DNA of 64,000 bases from Nocardia vinacea NBRC 16497 (GTDB lineage: Bacteria; Actinomycetota; Actinomycetes; Mycobacteriales; Mycobacteriaceae): NCBI RefSeq assembly GCF_000308835.1, contig NZ_BAGN01000220.1, forward strand, positions 1 to 64,000, read 5' to 3'. Below are positions 50,003-59,947 of the stretch, in pieces; the stretch's first letter is position 1; each line of letters begins with the position of its first letter. A model generated the notes under the pieces. The model saw only the letters and a list, made by a program, of their open reading frames with translations, searched no databases and was not told the DNA's origin. A program made the position numbers and the translations under genes.

Positions 50003-51451
50003 TCAGGACACCCGGGCAGCATCGACAGGAACCTCTTCCGCCTCGGCCACCGGAGCCCCGGCAAACCACGTCGCATGAAATGCCGCGGCCATAGCGGCCA
50101 GCAGCGCAAGCACTACCGTCCCGGCGAGAACCGGGTACTCGGCCATCGAAACCGCCAGATAGCGGAACGAGAGCAACAGCGCTCCGAGGATCACCGCACC
50201 GAACAGCACCAGACGCACCCGGAACCAGCCCCAACCACGCTCAGGATCGCGCAGCGCGGATTCGACCGTCAGGCACAGCACCGCACCGGCGACCAGATCG
50301 ACGCCGTAGTGGTAGCCGAAGCCCAGCGTCGCGGTAAGCGTGGCGGCCAACCAGAACGCACCGAGGCAGCGCAGCCACAGCGGGGCCTGCGAGCCGTCGG
50401 TGTCCCGGCGGGTGTGCAGGAAGACCGACAGCGCCCAAGCCGTGTGCATGGAGGGCACGCAGTTGCGTGGCGTGAAGGAGTCGAAGGGCAGCGGCGTCGG
50501 ATTGCGATCGATCGGCGGGACGAAATCGGGCCAGAAGTTGCCCACCTGCATGCCGTGGCCATCGGCACCGTAGCCGAACATCGGCCCGACCACGGGGAAG
50601 ATCACATAGATGACCGGACCGATCAGTCCGAGCACCAGGAAGGTTCGCACCAGATAGTGGGTCGGCCACACCCCGCTCGAGACCACCCGGCGCAGCTGCC
50701 ACACCGCGACGACGATCGCCGCCACCGGCAGTTCGATATAGACCCAGTGCAGCACCGCATAGACCACCGGTCCGAGCGCATCCACCACGCGGCCCATCAC
50801 CCAGGACGGATCACCGAGCGCATGGTCGGCCAGCGCCACATAGACGTCATAGACCTGCGGCCGACTGACGACCGTAATGTGCAGCCACACATCACCGACC
50901 TTGGTGGCCAGCACCAGCAATGCGCCCAGCGCGGCGGCGTGCAGCGCATTGCGTCGCTCCACCCCGCTCCAGCGGAATCCGGCGACCAGCGCCAGACCGG
51001 TGAGCACGAGCGTCGGCCCATTGCCGATGGCGAACGATTCGCCGCTCAGCAGTCGAATACTCGCCCACACCACGTCGATACCCGCCGCGATGCCGACCGC
51101 GATCATCCTGCGGCGCTTGGAGATTCCGACCAGCGCCAGCATGAGTCCGGCCCACGGCACGGACATGGACTTGGGTGTGCCGACATAGTCGTGCCACAGA
51201 CTGCCGAGCGGCCCCTCGAAATCGTGCCCGATCGAACCCACCTGTAGGGCGATCAGCAGCACCGGCACCGCCGCGATCGCGGCCGCCGTCCAGATCCGCG
51301 AACGCGGCACGCGCACCCGCGCAGTGTTCGATTTGCGGCGCTCCCGGGTCCCTCCGTGGTTACGCTCCGCTACCGCCTCCGGGCCCGTCGCTCGCGCCGC
51401 GGCGACGCTGCCACCCTTTGGACTCGGATCTTCGACAAGCACGTCGACCAT
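50003..51451 (-). CDS. PAP2-superfamily membrane phosphatase/transferase
   Basis: A 482-residue protein with about ten membrane helices. The lipid-phosphatase motifs lie in the second half: CVPSMHTAWALSVF (His in motif 2) and GFGYHYGVDLVAG (His and Asp in motif 3). Motif 1 is modified, as in inositol-phosphorylceramide-synthase-like members. It may act on phospho-lipids or polyprenyl phosphates of the envelope. A charged N-terminal segment of about 50 residues precedes the first helix. It stands alone between the mrp operon and the ligase gene. Confidence 0.83.
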   Translation of the reverse strand: MVDVLVEDPSPKGGSVAAARATGPEAVAERNHGGTRERRKSNTARVRVPRSRIWTAAAIAAVPVLLIALQVGSIGHDFEGPLGSLWHDYVGTPKSMSVPWAGLMLALVGISKRRRMIAVGIAAGIDVVWASIRLLSGESFAIGNGPTLVLTGLALVAGFRWSGVERRNALHAAALGALLVLATKVGDVWLHITVVSRPQVYDVYVALADHALGDPSWVMGRVVDALGPVVYAVLHWVYIELPVAAIVVAVWQLRRVVSSGVWPTHYLVRTFLVLGLIGPVIYVIFPVVGPMFGYGADGHGMQVGNFWPDFVPPIDRNPTPLPFDSFTPRNCVPSMHTAWALSVFLHTRRDTDGSQAPLWLRCLGAFWLAATLTATLGFGYHYGVDLVAGAVLCLTVESALRDPERGWGWFRVRLVLFGAVILGALLLSFRYLAVSMAEYPVLAGTVVLALLAAMAAAFHATWFAGAPVAEAEEVPVDAARVS

Positions 51452-51519
51452 AGTAAACGGCGGATGAACGCCATCCCCCTGAGCAGCTGAACGTCAGCCG
51501 ACCTTTCGACCAGGCAGGA

Positions 51520-52665
51520 CTACTGGTCCAACTCCTTGACCAGGGCATCGACCACCGCGACCAGATCACCCTGGGTGCTCGCGGCCACTTTGCGCTGCCG
51601 CTGATAGGACGCGCCGCGCTGTGGGATCTCCGCCACCAGTGCGAGTTCGTCCGCACAACCGAGCCGCTTGGCGGTCGGCTCCAACCGCTGCAGCAGATCC
51701 ATCAGATCATCGGTGACCAACCGCTCATTGCTGTCGTCGTCCACGATGACGATCGCGTCGAGGCCGTAGCGGGCCGCGCGCCATTTGTTCTCCTGGACAT
51801 GCCACGGCGGGATGGTCGGCAGCGTCTCGCCGTTGTCGAGGCGCTGATCGAGATCGACGATCAGGCAGTGGATGAGCGCGGCCATGGCCGCCAGCTCCGC
51901 GCGGGTCGAGATCCCATCGCAGACGCGCACCTCGATGGTGCCCCATTTCGGTGCGGGCCGGATATCCCAGTGCATGCCGCCGAGCTGTTCGAAAACCCCC
52001 GTCTTCATCTGGTCGTGCACGAAATACTCGAACTGGGTCCAGTTTTCGAATTGGAACGGCAGACCGGCGGTGGGCAGCTGCTGGAACATCAACGTCCGAT
52101 TGCTGGCATAGCCGGTATCGGCGCCCGCCCACATCGGCGAGGACGCGGACAGCGACAGCAGATGCGGATACGACAGCAGCAGCGAGTTGAGGATCGGAAA
52201 AACCTTGTCGGCGTGCGAAACTCCGACATGCACATGGACGCCCCAGATCATCATCTGGCGGCCCCACCACTGGGTGCGATCGATCAGTTCGTCGTAATGC
52301 GCTGAGCGCGTTAGTTGTTGGGCCGACCACTGGGCGAACGGATGGGTGCCTGCGCAGAACAGATCGACGCCGAGCGGATCGGCGGCACGGCGCACGATAT
52401 CCATGGTGCCGCGCAGATCGTCGACCGCCTCGCCCACGGTGTTGTGCACACCGGTGACGAGTTCGACCGTATTGCGCAGTAATTCCTTGGTGACCTGCGG
52501 GGTTCCATCGTGGGCGTGTAGGTCACCGAGCGAATCGAATACGGCCGCAGCGGTATTCGACAGATCGCGGGTCACCTTGTCGACGAGCGCGATCTCCCAT
52601 TCGATACCGATGGTCGGCCGGGGCGACCCGGGGAAGGGAACCCGCGCGATTGCTGTCCCGGCCAT
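51520..52665 (-). CDS. GCS2-type carboxylate-amine ligase (Rv0433 homologue)
   Basis: A 381-residue enzyme of the glutamate-cysteine ligase 2/YbdK family. Conserved parts are TIGIEWEIALVD at the N-terminus, MMIWGVHVHVGVSHADKVFP, and PKWGTIEVRVCDG. Family members form amide bonds between an acidic amino acid and an amine with ATP; mycolata do not make glutathione, so the true substrate is unknown. Next to sodC as in M. tuberculosis, with 13 bases between, probably one transcript. Confidence 0.9.
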   Translation of the reverse strand: MAGTAIARVPFPGSPRPTIGIEWEIALVDKVTRDLSNTAAAVFDSLGDLHAHDGTPQVTKELLRNTVELVTGVHNTVGEAVDDLRGTMDIVRRAADPLGVDLFCAGTHPFAQWSAQQLTRSAHYDELIDRTQWWGRQMMIWGVHVHVGVSHADKVFPILNSLLLSYPHLLSLSASSPMWAGADTGYASNRTLMFQQLPTAGLPFQFENWTQFEYFVHDQMKTGVFEQLGGMHWDIRPAPKWGTIEVRVCDGISTRAELAAMAALIHCLIVDLDQRLDNGETLPTIPPWHVQENKWRAARYGLDAIVIVDDDSNERLVTDDLMDLLQRLEPTAKRLGCADELALVAEIPQRGASYQRQRKVAASTQGDLVAVVDALVKELDQ

Positions 52666-52678
52666 ATCGGTGACCTTG

Positions 52679-53365
52679 CTACTGGATTACACCGCAGGCG
52701 ATGCGACCGCCAGCGTCGCCCGTCGCCAGTGTGGTGTCGTCCGGACCGGCAACGCCGTCGGCGCGGACATAACGGTTGGGGATATTGCCGAAGTTGTCGG
52801 CGTCGGCGTGGATCATCAGGGCCTTGCCCTTGAGGTCATCGAGCGTCACCGCATCGGTGGTGGTGACCAGCTTGGCCGAACCGTCGGAACGGACCTCGAG
52901 CGAGGTCAGGTCGCCGCTGGCCGGATGGGCGTTGGCGCTGCCGACCTGCAGGTGGCCGCCGGCCGACAGGAAGTCACCCGCGGGTCCGCCGGTGGGCGCG
53001 ACCGAGTTGGGCTCGCACTTGCCGACCTGGTGGACGTGCAGGCCGTGGAAGCCGGGACGCAGGCCGTGCGCCTCGATGCTGACCTGGAGGTGGTTGCCGT
53101 CCTTGGTGATGTTCGCGACGGCGACCGAGGAACCTGCGGGGTCCTTGAGGTCGACCTTCACCCCGGGGTTGGCATTCGGCGCGCCGGTCTCGGTGCCGGA
53201 TTCGCCGGCTTGCGGGGCGGACGCACCGGTCCACACGGGCGGCGTAGTTCCCTGGACGTCGCTCGACTCCTGGCTGTTCGAGCAGGCGGCCAGCCCGAAG
53301 ACCGCGACAGCGAGCACCGGGGTCACAGTCCGCCAGGACGGGCGACGAGTTGTGGACGGGGCCAT
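52679..53365 (-). CDS. sodC: periplasmic Cu,Zn superoxide dismutase lipoprotein
   Basis: A 228-residue exported enzyme that turns superoxide into peroxide and oxygen at the cell surface. The signal peptide ends with a lipobox (GLAAC, Cys28). Metal sites: FHGLHVHQVG, the GGHLQ His, HADADNFGNI and the C-terminal GDAGGRIACGVI with the disulfide Cys. A Gly/Thr linker of about 45 residues separates anchor and enzyme. AAGGAG precedes the ATG by 8 bases. Same neighbours as Rv0432. Confidence 0.95.
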   Translation of the reverse strand: MAPSTTRRPSWRTVTPVLAVAVFGLAACSNSQESSDVQGTTPPVWTGASAPQAGESGTETGAPNANPGVKVDLKDPAGSSVAVANITKDGNHLQVSIEAHGLRPGFHGLHVHQVGKCEPNSVAPTGGPAGDFLSAGGHLQVGSANAHPASGDLTSLEVRSDGSAKLVTTTDAVTLDDLKGKALMIHADADNFGNIPNRYVRADGVAGPDDTTLATGDAGGRIACGVIQ

Positions 53366-53495
53366 CGGGGGAACTCCTTTACGAGTACCGAGTTTACGAG
53401 TAAAGCTGGGTGGACACGTTCGTTACCGGACAAGATGATGCCACGCCCGCCGTGTCGCACCCGTGACCGGGCCGTGTCGCGAGCCCCCGGACTGG

Positions 53496-54056
53496 TCAGT
53501 TGCCCGTGACAACTACTGTCACGCCCGAACCCGACCCACCGGAGCGCGGCTCGGCAGTCGCGCCCAGTTCATCGGCTATGGCCAGTGCGGCTTCTTTCTC
53601 GCCGGGGTTATTGCCGTAATACACAGTCGTATTCGTGAGATTGGGGCCGGGATAGTTGCCGACCTCGGCGACCGTCCAGCCGTTGGCGGTGAGCTCGCCC
53701 GCGGTGCGCGAGGCCAGTCCGACAATGGTGCTGTTGTTCAGAACATGTACCGGGACAGCGCGATTCGCCGTGGTGGTCGCGGGCGTCGTCGTGCTGGTCG
53801 ACGGCTTCGTGGTGGCCGACGCCGAACTGGTCAGTGCCGCACTCGTGGTCTGCACCGGCGAGTTGGTCGTCGCGACCGCCGTGGTGGCGGCGGCCCGACT
53901 CGTCGTGCTCGAGGGATCACCCGCCCCCGAGGCATCGGAATCCGAACTCGATAACGACATCGCACCGAGCCCGGCGAACACGATGGCCAGCGCGATCAAC
54001 ACCATCGCCAGCGCGCGCAACGGCGGCCCGCCGGAGGTGGGATTCGGGTTGCTCAC
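53496..54056 (-). CDS. LytR_C domain envelope protein (Rv0431/VirR homologue)
   Basis: A 186-residue protein: short cytoplasmic part, one membrane helix (ALAMVLIALAIVFAGLGAMS), a Ser/Thr-rich linker of about 60 residues, and a LytR_C domain (VHVLNNSTIVGLASRTAGEL, then VYYGNNPGEKEAALAIADEL). The domain occurs at the end of cell-wall ligases; here it stands alone. The M. tuberculosis homologue VirR affects vesicle release and wall integrity. Same place between sodC and the DUF3263 gene. Confidence 0.88.
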   Translation of the reverse strand: MSNPNPTSGGPPLRALAMVLIALAIVFAGLGAMSLSSSDSDASGAGDPSSTTSRAAATTAVATTNSPVQTTSAALTSSASATTKPSTSTTTPATTTANRAVPVHVLNNSTIVGLASRTAGELTANGWTVAEVGNYPGPNLTNTTVYYGNNPGEKEAALAIADELGATAEPRSGGSGSGVTVVVTGN

Positions 54057-54123
54057 GCTAATGACCCTATCCGCAAACCGGCCCCTGTGGTCTTTGCGCA
54101 GGGTCCGCTTTTACGGCGGCGCG

Positions 54124-54471
54124 TCATACCTGGAAGCCGAGCCTCCGAGCGGCTCGCGCCTTCTGCCTGCTCGCCCGCAGTCGACGCAACCGCTTCACCA
54201 GCATGGGATCGGCCGCCAGTGCCTCCGGCCGATCCACCACCGCATTGAGTACCTGGTAGTACCTGGTCGGCGACATGCCGAACAGTTCACGAATGGCCTC
54301 TTCTTTAGCCCCGGCGTACTTCCACCATTGCCGTTCGAAGGCCAGGATGTCGTGTTCGCGACGGCTGAGACCGTCACCGTCACCATCGACCTGCTCGGCT
54401 GCCGTGACATCTTCGCTCGCAGAAGGGCCGTCCTGGATCGCGGAAAGATTCCGAGCCGCTGCGCCGTCCAT
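54124..54471 (-). CDS. DUF3263 protein (Rv0430 homologue)
   Basis: A 115-residue cytoplasmic protein. The conserved core is LAFERQWWKYAGAKEEAIRE, followed by LFGMSPTRYYQVLNAVVDRP, an HTH-like pattern, and a basic C-terminus. It may bind DNA; function is not established. GGGAG sets the ATG at 54471. It precedes the LytR_C gene on the same strand and is divergent from def. Confidence 0.88.
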   Translation of the reverse strand: MDGAAARNLSAIQDGPSASEDVTAAEQVDGDGDGLSRREHDILAFERQWWKYAGAKEEAIRELFGMSPTRYYQVLNAVVDRPEALAADPMLVKRLRRLRASRQKARAARRLGFQV

Positions 54472-54657
54472 CTTGCTCCCTCGCCAAGTGACCACCAGAC
54501 GAAAATGATGCTTGTACGTCGCGGATCATTCAACCATGGGCCGCGGGATTGCCCCAGCACTGTCGCGGCGTGTTCGCTACCCGCCGGTAGCGAGTCGCCA
54601 CCACCCGCGATCGCGGCGGCTGCGACCCGTACGAGCCCATCGGCAATAATTGCCCCC

Positions 54658-55248
54658 ATGGCTATCCTCCCCATCGTGATCGTCGGTGACCCGGTTCTGC
54701 ACAATCCGACCGAGCAGGTCACCCAGACGCCGGAGGAACTGGCCGAGCTGATCGCGGATATGTACGAGACGCTCGATGCCGCCAACGGCGTCGGACTGGC
54801 CGCGAACCAGGTCGGCGTGCCGCTGCGGCTGTTCGTCTACGACTGCCCGGATGTCGGTGCCAACGGTTCGGCCGTGCGGCGCAGGGGCGCGGTGATCAAT
54901 CCGGTGCTGGAGACCTCGGAGATTCCGGAGACCATGCCGGACCCCGATGACAATGACGAGGGCTGCCTGTCGGTGCCCGGTGAGCAGTTCCCCACCGGTC
55001 GCGCCGAATGGGCGCGCGTCACCGGAACCGATGAGCACGGGGAACCGGTCGAGATCGAGGGCAAGGGTTTCTTCGCCCGCATGCTGCAGCACGAGGTCGG
55101 ACATCTCGACGGTTTCCTCTATGTGGATGTGCTGATCGGCCGCAATGCCCGCGCGGCCAAGAAGGCGATCAAGCGGAACGGTTGGGGCACACCGGGACTC
55201 AGCTGGATTCCGGGTACCGTGCCCGACCCGTTCGGACACGATGACTGA
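54658..55248 (+). CDS. def: peptide deformylase
   Basis: A 196-residue metalloenzyme that removes the formyl group from new proteins. All three motifs are present: NGVGLAANQVGVPLRLF, EGCLSVPGEQF (metal Cys103) and QHEVGHLDGFLYVD (His145, catalytic Glu146, His149). An acidic insert (PDPDDNDEG) before motif 2 is typical of mycobacterial Def. Its stop overlaps the acetyltransferase gene by 8 bases. Confidence 0.96.
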   Translation: MAILPIVIVGDPVLHNPTEQVTQTPEELAELIADMYETLDAANGVGLAANQVGVPLRLFVYDCPDVGANGSAVRRRGAVINPVLETSEIPETMPDPDDNDEGCLSVPGEQFPTGRAEWARVTGTDEHGEPVEIEGKGFFARMLQHEVGHLDGFLYVDVLIGRNARAAKKAIKRNGWGTPGLSWIPGTVPDPFGHDD

Positions 55249-56239
55249 TCCTGCGGCACAACCGGGTGATTCGATATTGCCCGATATCCAGCTGGGTCGC
55301 CGCGTGGTGCTGCGGTATCGGTTGCCCGCGGGTTATCCCCAGTCACTCACAGATGTGATCGGCGAACTGGTTTCGCTGGATCCGCCTACCGTGCGGGCCG
55401 CGGACGGGCAGGTTGTTGCGGTCGCGGTGGATCGGGTGGTCGCGATGAAAGCGTTGGGGCCGAGGCCGATTCGCACCAGGGAGATTCGGGCGCTGGAGGC
55501 CGCCGCCGCCTACGGCTGGCCCGGTATCGAACAGGGTTGGATCGACGGCTGGCTGCTGCGCGCCGGAAACGGCTACACCAACCGCGCCAATTCCGCTGTG
55601 CCGCTCGGCAGCTCGGACGGCCCGGCGGCGCTGGGCGCGGATACGCTGCAGCGGATCGGCGAGTGGTATACCGCGCACGGGCTGCCGGTGCAGATCGCGC
55701 TGCCGGATCGGCTGGCGGCGCTGCCGCCGGGCTGGCGGAGTCGGCGGGAAACCCAGCTGCTGGCCATCGATATCGAGAATTTCGTACTGCCGCAGGGGCC
55801 GCGGATGGTGCGCATCGTGCCCGCACCCGATGACGCCTGGCTGTCGATGCACCGCTACAGCGGTGAAGATCCTGCGACACAGCCTGTTTCGACGCCGCCG
55901 GTGGTGCAGGTGCTGACAGCCGTGCACGACGGCGAAGTGGGTTTCGCCTCGCTCGGATTGCCGCAGCCCATCGCGATCGGACGCGGCGCGCTCACCACCG
56001 CACCGGACGGCCGCCGTTGGATCGGCCTGACCTGCGTCGCGGTGGCGGCCGAGCATCGCAGGCACGGACTGGGTTCGCTGATCTGCGCGGAGCTGATCCG
56101 CTGGGGCGCCGACCGCGGCGCCACCCACGCCTATCTCCAGGTCGAGGCCGAAAATACCGGGGCCATCGCGATGTATCACGAGTTGGGCTTCCTCGACCAC
56201 CACACCTACCGCTATGCCACGCCGGACGGCTCTCGCTGA
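55241..56239 (+). CDS. GNAT acetyltransferase (Rv0428c homologue)
   Basis: A 332-residue protein. The first 70 residues resemble a small beta-barrel (LGRRVVLRYRLPAGYPQSLT); a central part follows, and the C-terminal GNAT fold carries the acetyl-CoA site (VAVAAEHRRHGLGSLICAEL) and AYLQVEAENTGAIAMYHELG. Target unknown. It overlaps def by 8 bases, so the pair is coupled, and this linkage is conserved in mycobacteria; a role in N-terminal processing is possible but unproved. Confidence 0.88.
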   Translation: MTDPAAQPGDSILPDIQLGRRVVLRYRLPAGYPQSLTDVIGELVSLDPPTVRAADGQVVAVAVDRVVAMKALGPRPIRTREIRALEAAAAYGWPGIEQGWIDGWLLRAGNGYTNRANSAVPLGSSDGPAALGADTLQRIGEWYTAHGLPVQIALPDRLAALPPGWRSRRETQLLAIDIENFVLPQGPRMVRIVPAPDDAWLSMHRYSGEDPATQPVSTPPVVQVLTAVHDGEVGFASLGLPQPIAIGRGALTTAPDGRRWIGLTCVAVAAEHRRHGLGSLICAELIRWGADRGATHAYLQVEAENTGAIAMYHELGFLDHHTYRYATPDGSR

Positions 56240-56294
56240 ACCTACTCCTCCTGCGGTACAACAGATCTATAGCCCATTGCGAAGGAAGGCATCC

Positions 56295-57110
56295 GTGCGT
56301 CTCGCGACCTGGAACGTCAATTCGATCCGCTCCCGCCTCGACCGGGTCGCGGACTTCCTCGACCGCCAGGACATCGATGTGCTCGCGATGCAGGAGACCA
56401 AATGCCGCGACGACCAGTTCCCGTTCGAGCGCTTCGACGAACTCGGCTATGAAGTCGCCCACATCGGGCTGAACCAGTGGAACGGCGTCGCCATCGCCTC
56501 ACGCATCGGCCTCGACGATGTGGAGGCCGCGTTCCCGGACCAGCCCGGCTTCGACAAGGATGCGGCCGATTCGCTGATCAGCACCCCGATCGTGGAATCG
56601 CGCGCACTCGGTGCGACCTGCGGCGGCGTCCGGGTGTGGAGCCTCTACGTCCCCAACGGCCGCACCCTGCACGACCCGCACTACACCTACAAACTGGAAT
56701 GGCTTGCCGCCCTGCGCGCCAACGGCGCCCGGTGGCTCGCCGAGCATCCGGAGGCGCAGATCGCCCTGGTCGGCGACTGGAATATCGCCCCGACCGACGA
56801 CGACGTCTGGTCCGTCGAATTCTTCGCCGATAAAACCCACACCTCCCAACCCGAACGCGACGCCTTCAACGCCATCGTCGAAACCGGCTTCGCCGACGTC
56901 ATGCGCCCCTACGCCCCCGGCCCCGGCGTCTACACCTACTGGGACTACACCCAACTGCGCTTCCCCCGAAAAGAAGGCATGCGCATCGATTTCATCCTCG
57001 CCTCCCCCACCCTCGCCGCCCGCACCAAGGACGCGATGGTCGACCGCGAGGAACGAAAAGGCAAGAGCCCCAGCGACCACGCCCCGGTGATCGCCGAATT
57101 CACCGACTGA
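56295..57110 (+). CDS. xthA: exodeoxyribonuclease III
   Basis: A 271-residue DNA-repair nuclease with AP-endonuclease and 3'-exonuclease activity. Motifs: ATWNVNSIRSRLDRV, VLAMQETKCRDDQFP (catalytic Glu), SLYVPNGRTL, VGDWNIAPTDDDVW (Asp/Asn), RIDFILAS and SDHAPVIAEF (catalytic His). GTG at 56295 is chosen because GAAGGAAGG precedes it. Follows the GNAT gene by 55 bases, the order seen in M. tuberculosis. Confidence 0.96.
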   Translation: MRLATWNVNSIRSRLDRVADFLDRQDIDVLAMQETKCRDDQFPFERFDELGYEVAHIGLNQWNGVAIASRIGLDDVEAAFPDQPGFDKDAADSLISTPIVESRALGATCGGVRVWSLYVPNGRTLHDPHYTYKLEWLAALRANGARWLAEHPEAQIALVGDWNIAPTDDDVWSVEFFADKTHTSQPERDAFNAIVETGFADVMRPYAPGPGVYTYWDYTQLRFPRKEGMRIDFILASPTLAARTKDAMVDREERKGKSPSDHAPVIAEFTD

Positions 57111-57113
57111 CGT

Positions 57114-57695
57114 TCAGCGGACCCAGTTCTTCAACGGTTCCGTCTTCAGCTCGACGTCCACCGGCTCGGGCAGTTTCACCACGGCACCGAACGGCACCGT
57201 AACGATCTGCTCGTACCGATTCCCCTTTGGCTTGCTGTATACGGAGACCTCACACGAATCTCGATCTATGAGCAAATATATGGGTATGCCGGTGTCAGCG
57301 TAGGCGCGCGGCTTCTCATGCCTGTCACGCCGATCGGTGTCCCGGTCGTCCGACGTCACCTCGATAGCCAGCAGAACTGACTCGGGATCGGCCCATTCCC
57401 CTTGGCCCACAAATGCGTCAGCATCCGCCAGCACGCCGTCCGGCCGAGCACGACCTTTCCGATAGCGGTCGATCTTCAGCCCTCGTTCCGGCGTTACGAA
57501 CAGCTCAGGACGGAACATCAGGAAGACCCGGATCAACCACTGAATGATCCGATCATGATCCCCATCCGGCATCGCCTTGACCCCCAGTTGTCCATCGATG
57601 AGCTCGAGCCGCAAACCCTCCGCAATGCGATCGGCCGCCTGAGCAAGCTCCTCGAACTGCTCGGTTGTGATGACTGACTCATGCACGGCGGTCAT
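57114..57695 (-). CDS. Uma2 family (DUF820) putative endonuclease
   Basis: A 193-residue protein with a PD-(D/E)xK-type fold. The pattern ARPDGVLADAD, VLLAIEVTSDDRD, HEKPRAYADTGIPIYLLIDR is the Uma2 signature, with Asp, Glu and Lys in place. Many copies occur in cyanobacteria and actinobacteria; none has a settled role, though nuclease activity or a link to mobile DNA is often proposed. Convergent with xthA, 3 bases apart. Confidence 0.9.
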   Translation of the reverse strand: MTAVHESVITTEQFEELAQAADRIAEGLRLELIDGQLGVKAMPDGDHDRIIQWLIRVFLMFRPELFVTPERGLKIDRYRKGRARPDGVLADADAFVGQGEWADPESVLLAIEVTSDDRDTDRRDRHEKPRAYADTGIPIYLLIDRDSCEVSVYSKPKGNRYEQIVTVPFGAVVKLPEPVDVELKTEPLKNWVR

Positions 57696-57831
57696 GTCCT
57701 AACACTACGGGGGCGAAATCGATGAACGGAGATCATTCGCAGGACAACACCAGAATATCGTCGTAGATGCGGCGTGTTGGCTTCCGACTATGTTCGGGCG
57801 CGTCCGGGCTGCCGTTCCAGCGGACCTCAGA

Positions 57832-59808
57832 TCAAGGGTTCATTTCGTAACCGTCCGCGTGTGCTCGGGCATGCGCGAGCACTTTGTCGAAGCGCACGCG
57901 CGAGGGGATCGGGCGGCGGACGAGGTCAAGGGCGCGGGTCTGTTGGGATTTGGTTGCGGCGGGCTTGGTGTGCAGGGTCAGGGCGTTCTTGGAGAATTCG
58001 CGGACGAAGATGTCGAAGAGCTGGTCGAGCACATCCGTTGTGGTGCCCTCGATTTCGGCCTGCTCCAGGATCAGCTGGGCGTAGGGCACCGCAGTGAACA
58101 GTTCGCCTAAGGCGAAGAGGAAATCTACGTCGCGCTGTTGTATTGCGGTCGGTGCGGCAGCGGCCAGGAGGGTCTGGAAGGCGAGGGCCTGTTCCAGGAA
58201 GAGGGCGACATTCGGTATGTGCGCGAACTTTTCGAAGACGGGACGCCAGTCGCGGAAGCGGATTCGGCCGAGGCCGCTGCTCGGGCCCTGCCGGAACAGG
58301 AATTCGTCATCGGCGGTGTCGCGGCGCGTCGGCACGGGATCGTAGCTGGCACCGGCCAATTCGGCGCGCAGCTTGGGTACCGCCGCGCCGGCGCGCGGGG
58401 TGAGCTTGCGGCTCGACCAGCTCAGCGCACCGGAAATCGCCCGAACCGTCCCCTTCGGCGCGACACCCGCGCCGGGCAGGTAACGCAGCGCGGCCAATCC
58501 GGCATCGGCGGGATGGAACATGTAGTTGGCCATGAACTTCAGCGACAGCGCCATATTCACGTGCACCGTGCCCTCGAGCCGCGGCAGTCCGAAGAGCCCG
58601 AGCATCGCCATCGGGAAGTACATATCGTTTTCGAAACCGCGGGCCGCGATCACATCCGCGAGATCCTCGGTGATCCGCTGCCCCTGCCGGGTCACGGTCA
58701 TTTTCTCGATCGCATTGAACAGCAGGTAGCGGCGGTCGTTCGGGGATGCGGAGCGCATGTAGTCGATGGCGCGCTCGCTGTAGAGCTTCATACCGAGCAG
58801 CCGCGCGTAGGAATCGGTAACCAGCGATTGCACCTGAGGGAACTCGGTTACCCGGTGCCCGAACAGGATTCGGTTCTCGGCATGGGTAATCGCCTCGTAG
58901 AAGGCGTGTTCACAGGCGCCGACCGCACCGAATCCGAGATTGAACTTGCCGACATTGACCGTATTCATCGCGGCGTGGAAAGCATCTTCGCCGCGATGCA
59001 GGATGTCCTCCTCGGCGACCGGATATTTCTCCAGATCGAAAGCCGCCACATACATCTGGCTGTCGACGACGTTGCGGCGCAACTTGTAGCTCTTGTGTTT
59101 GCTGTCCGCGACGAAGAACAGATACCCCTCGTAATCCTCCTGCGTCGGCTTGCTTTCCAGCGCCTTCGCGCTGTCGATGATGGGTTTGTCGGCCCGGCGA
59201 CCGAATACCGACACCATGCCCGCCAGATTGCCGTTGCCGATGTAATGCTTACTGCCGGAAGCGGTGTAGCCGCCGCCAGGCTTGGGCGTGAGCACCATAT
59301 CGGTCGAATAGACGTCCGCGCCGTGCTCCTTCTCGGAGAGTCCGAAGGCGAAGATCTCACCGGAATCCAGCAGCGCGGCGGCCTTCTGCTTGGCGGCCTT
59401 GTTCTCGCTCTGCCAGATCGGGCCGAGCCCCAGAATGGTGACCTGCCAGACGTACCAGTAGGACATGCCGTAGAAGCCGAGGATCTCGCTCATCATCGCG
59501 ATCCGGCCGGTATCCCAGCGCTTGTTCGGATCGCCATTGGCCTCGGCAGCCGGGGTGAGGAAGGTGGCGAAGACCCGCTCCCGCTTCACGAAATCGAGGA
59601 AGTCGGCGTACCAGATCCGCTCCCGATCGTCATGCTTCAGCGCCGCCTTACCCCTGGCTTCGAACCACTGCACGGTGGCCCGCAGGAGTCTGCGGGTCTC
59701 CGCATCGAACTCGGCGAATTCGCAGGTCTTCGGGTTGAACAGGGTTTCGGGCCCACCCGTCACCCGGCCACCACCCCTCATCGAGTCGCGTTGCGACGCT
59801 GCATTCAT
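57832..59808 (-). CDS. large acyl-CoA dehydrogenase/oxidase-like protein
   Basis: A 658-residue flavoprotein. The central part follows the acyl-CoA dehydrogenase fold: FGLSEKEHGADVYSTDM, GGGYTASGSKHYIGNGNLAG, VNVGKFNLGFGAVGACEHAF and ENRILFGHRVTEFPQVQSLV. The N-terminal extension and the long C-terminal half resemble acyl-CoA oxidases or FadE-like proteins of mycolata. It probably oxidises a large acyl or sterol-derived substrate. GAGGAG sets ATG 59808. Divergent from a TetR regulator that may control it. Confidence 0.87.
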   Translation of the reverse strand: MNAASQRDSMRGGGRVTGGPETLFNPKTCEFAEFDAETRRLLRATVQWFEARGKAALKHDDRERIWYADFLDFVKRERVFATFLTPAAEANGDPNKRWDTGRIAMMSEILGFYGMSYWYVWQVTILGLGPIWQSENKAAKQKAAALLDSGEIFAFGLSEKEHGADVYSTDMVLTPKPGGGYTASGSKHYIGNGNLAGMVSVFGRRADKPIIDSAKALESKPTQEDYEGYLFFVADSKHKSYKLRRNVVDSQMYVAAFDLEKYPVAEEDILHRGEDAFHAAMNTVNVGKFNLGFGAVGACEHAFYEAITHAENRILFGHRVTEFPQVQSLVTDSYARLLGMKLYSERAIDYMRSASPNDRRYLLFNAIEKMTVTRQGQRITEDLADVIAARGFENDMYFPMAMLGLFGLPRLEGTVHVNMALSLKFMANYMFHPADAGLAALRYLPGAGVAPKGTVRAISGALSWSSRKLTPRAGAAVPKLRAELAGASYDPVPTRRDTADDEFLFRQGPSSGLGRIRFRDWRPVFEKFAHIPNVALFLEQALAFQTLLAAAAPTAIQQRDVDFLFALGELFTAVPYAQLILEQAEIEGTTTDVLDQLFDIFVREFSKNALTLHTKPAATKSQQTRALDLVRRPIPSRVRFDKVLAHARAHADGYEMNP

Positions 59809-59947
59809 AGCTGACTCCTCATTGATCCGGACATATACCGGCCACTTCATTCACGACTGTAGCATTATTGTTCGTCGATGTAGGAATTCGATCTTCAGGC
59901 CCGGTACCAGGGCGAACCCGGTGAGCAACGCTGATATCTTGGTGCCC

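Noticed and set aside
59809..59947. TetR operator between the acyl-CoA dehydrogenase and its divergent regulator
   Set aside because: Only direct TGTAG repeats and weak symmetry were found; no inverted repeat of useful length.
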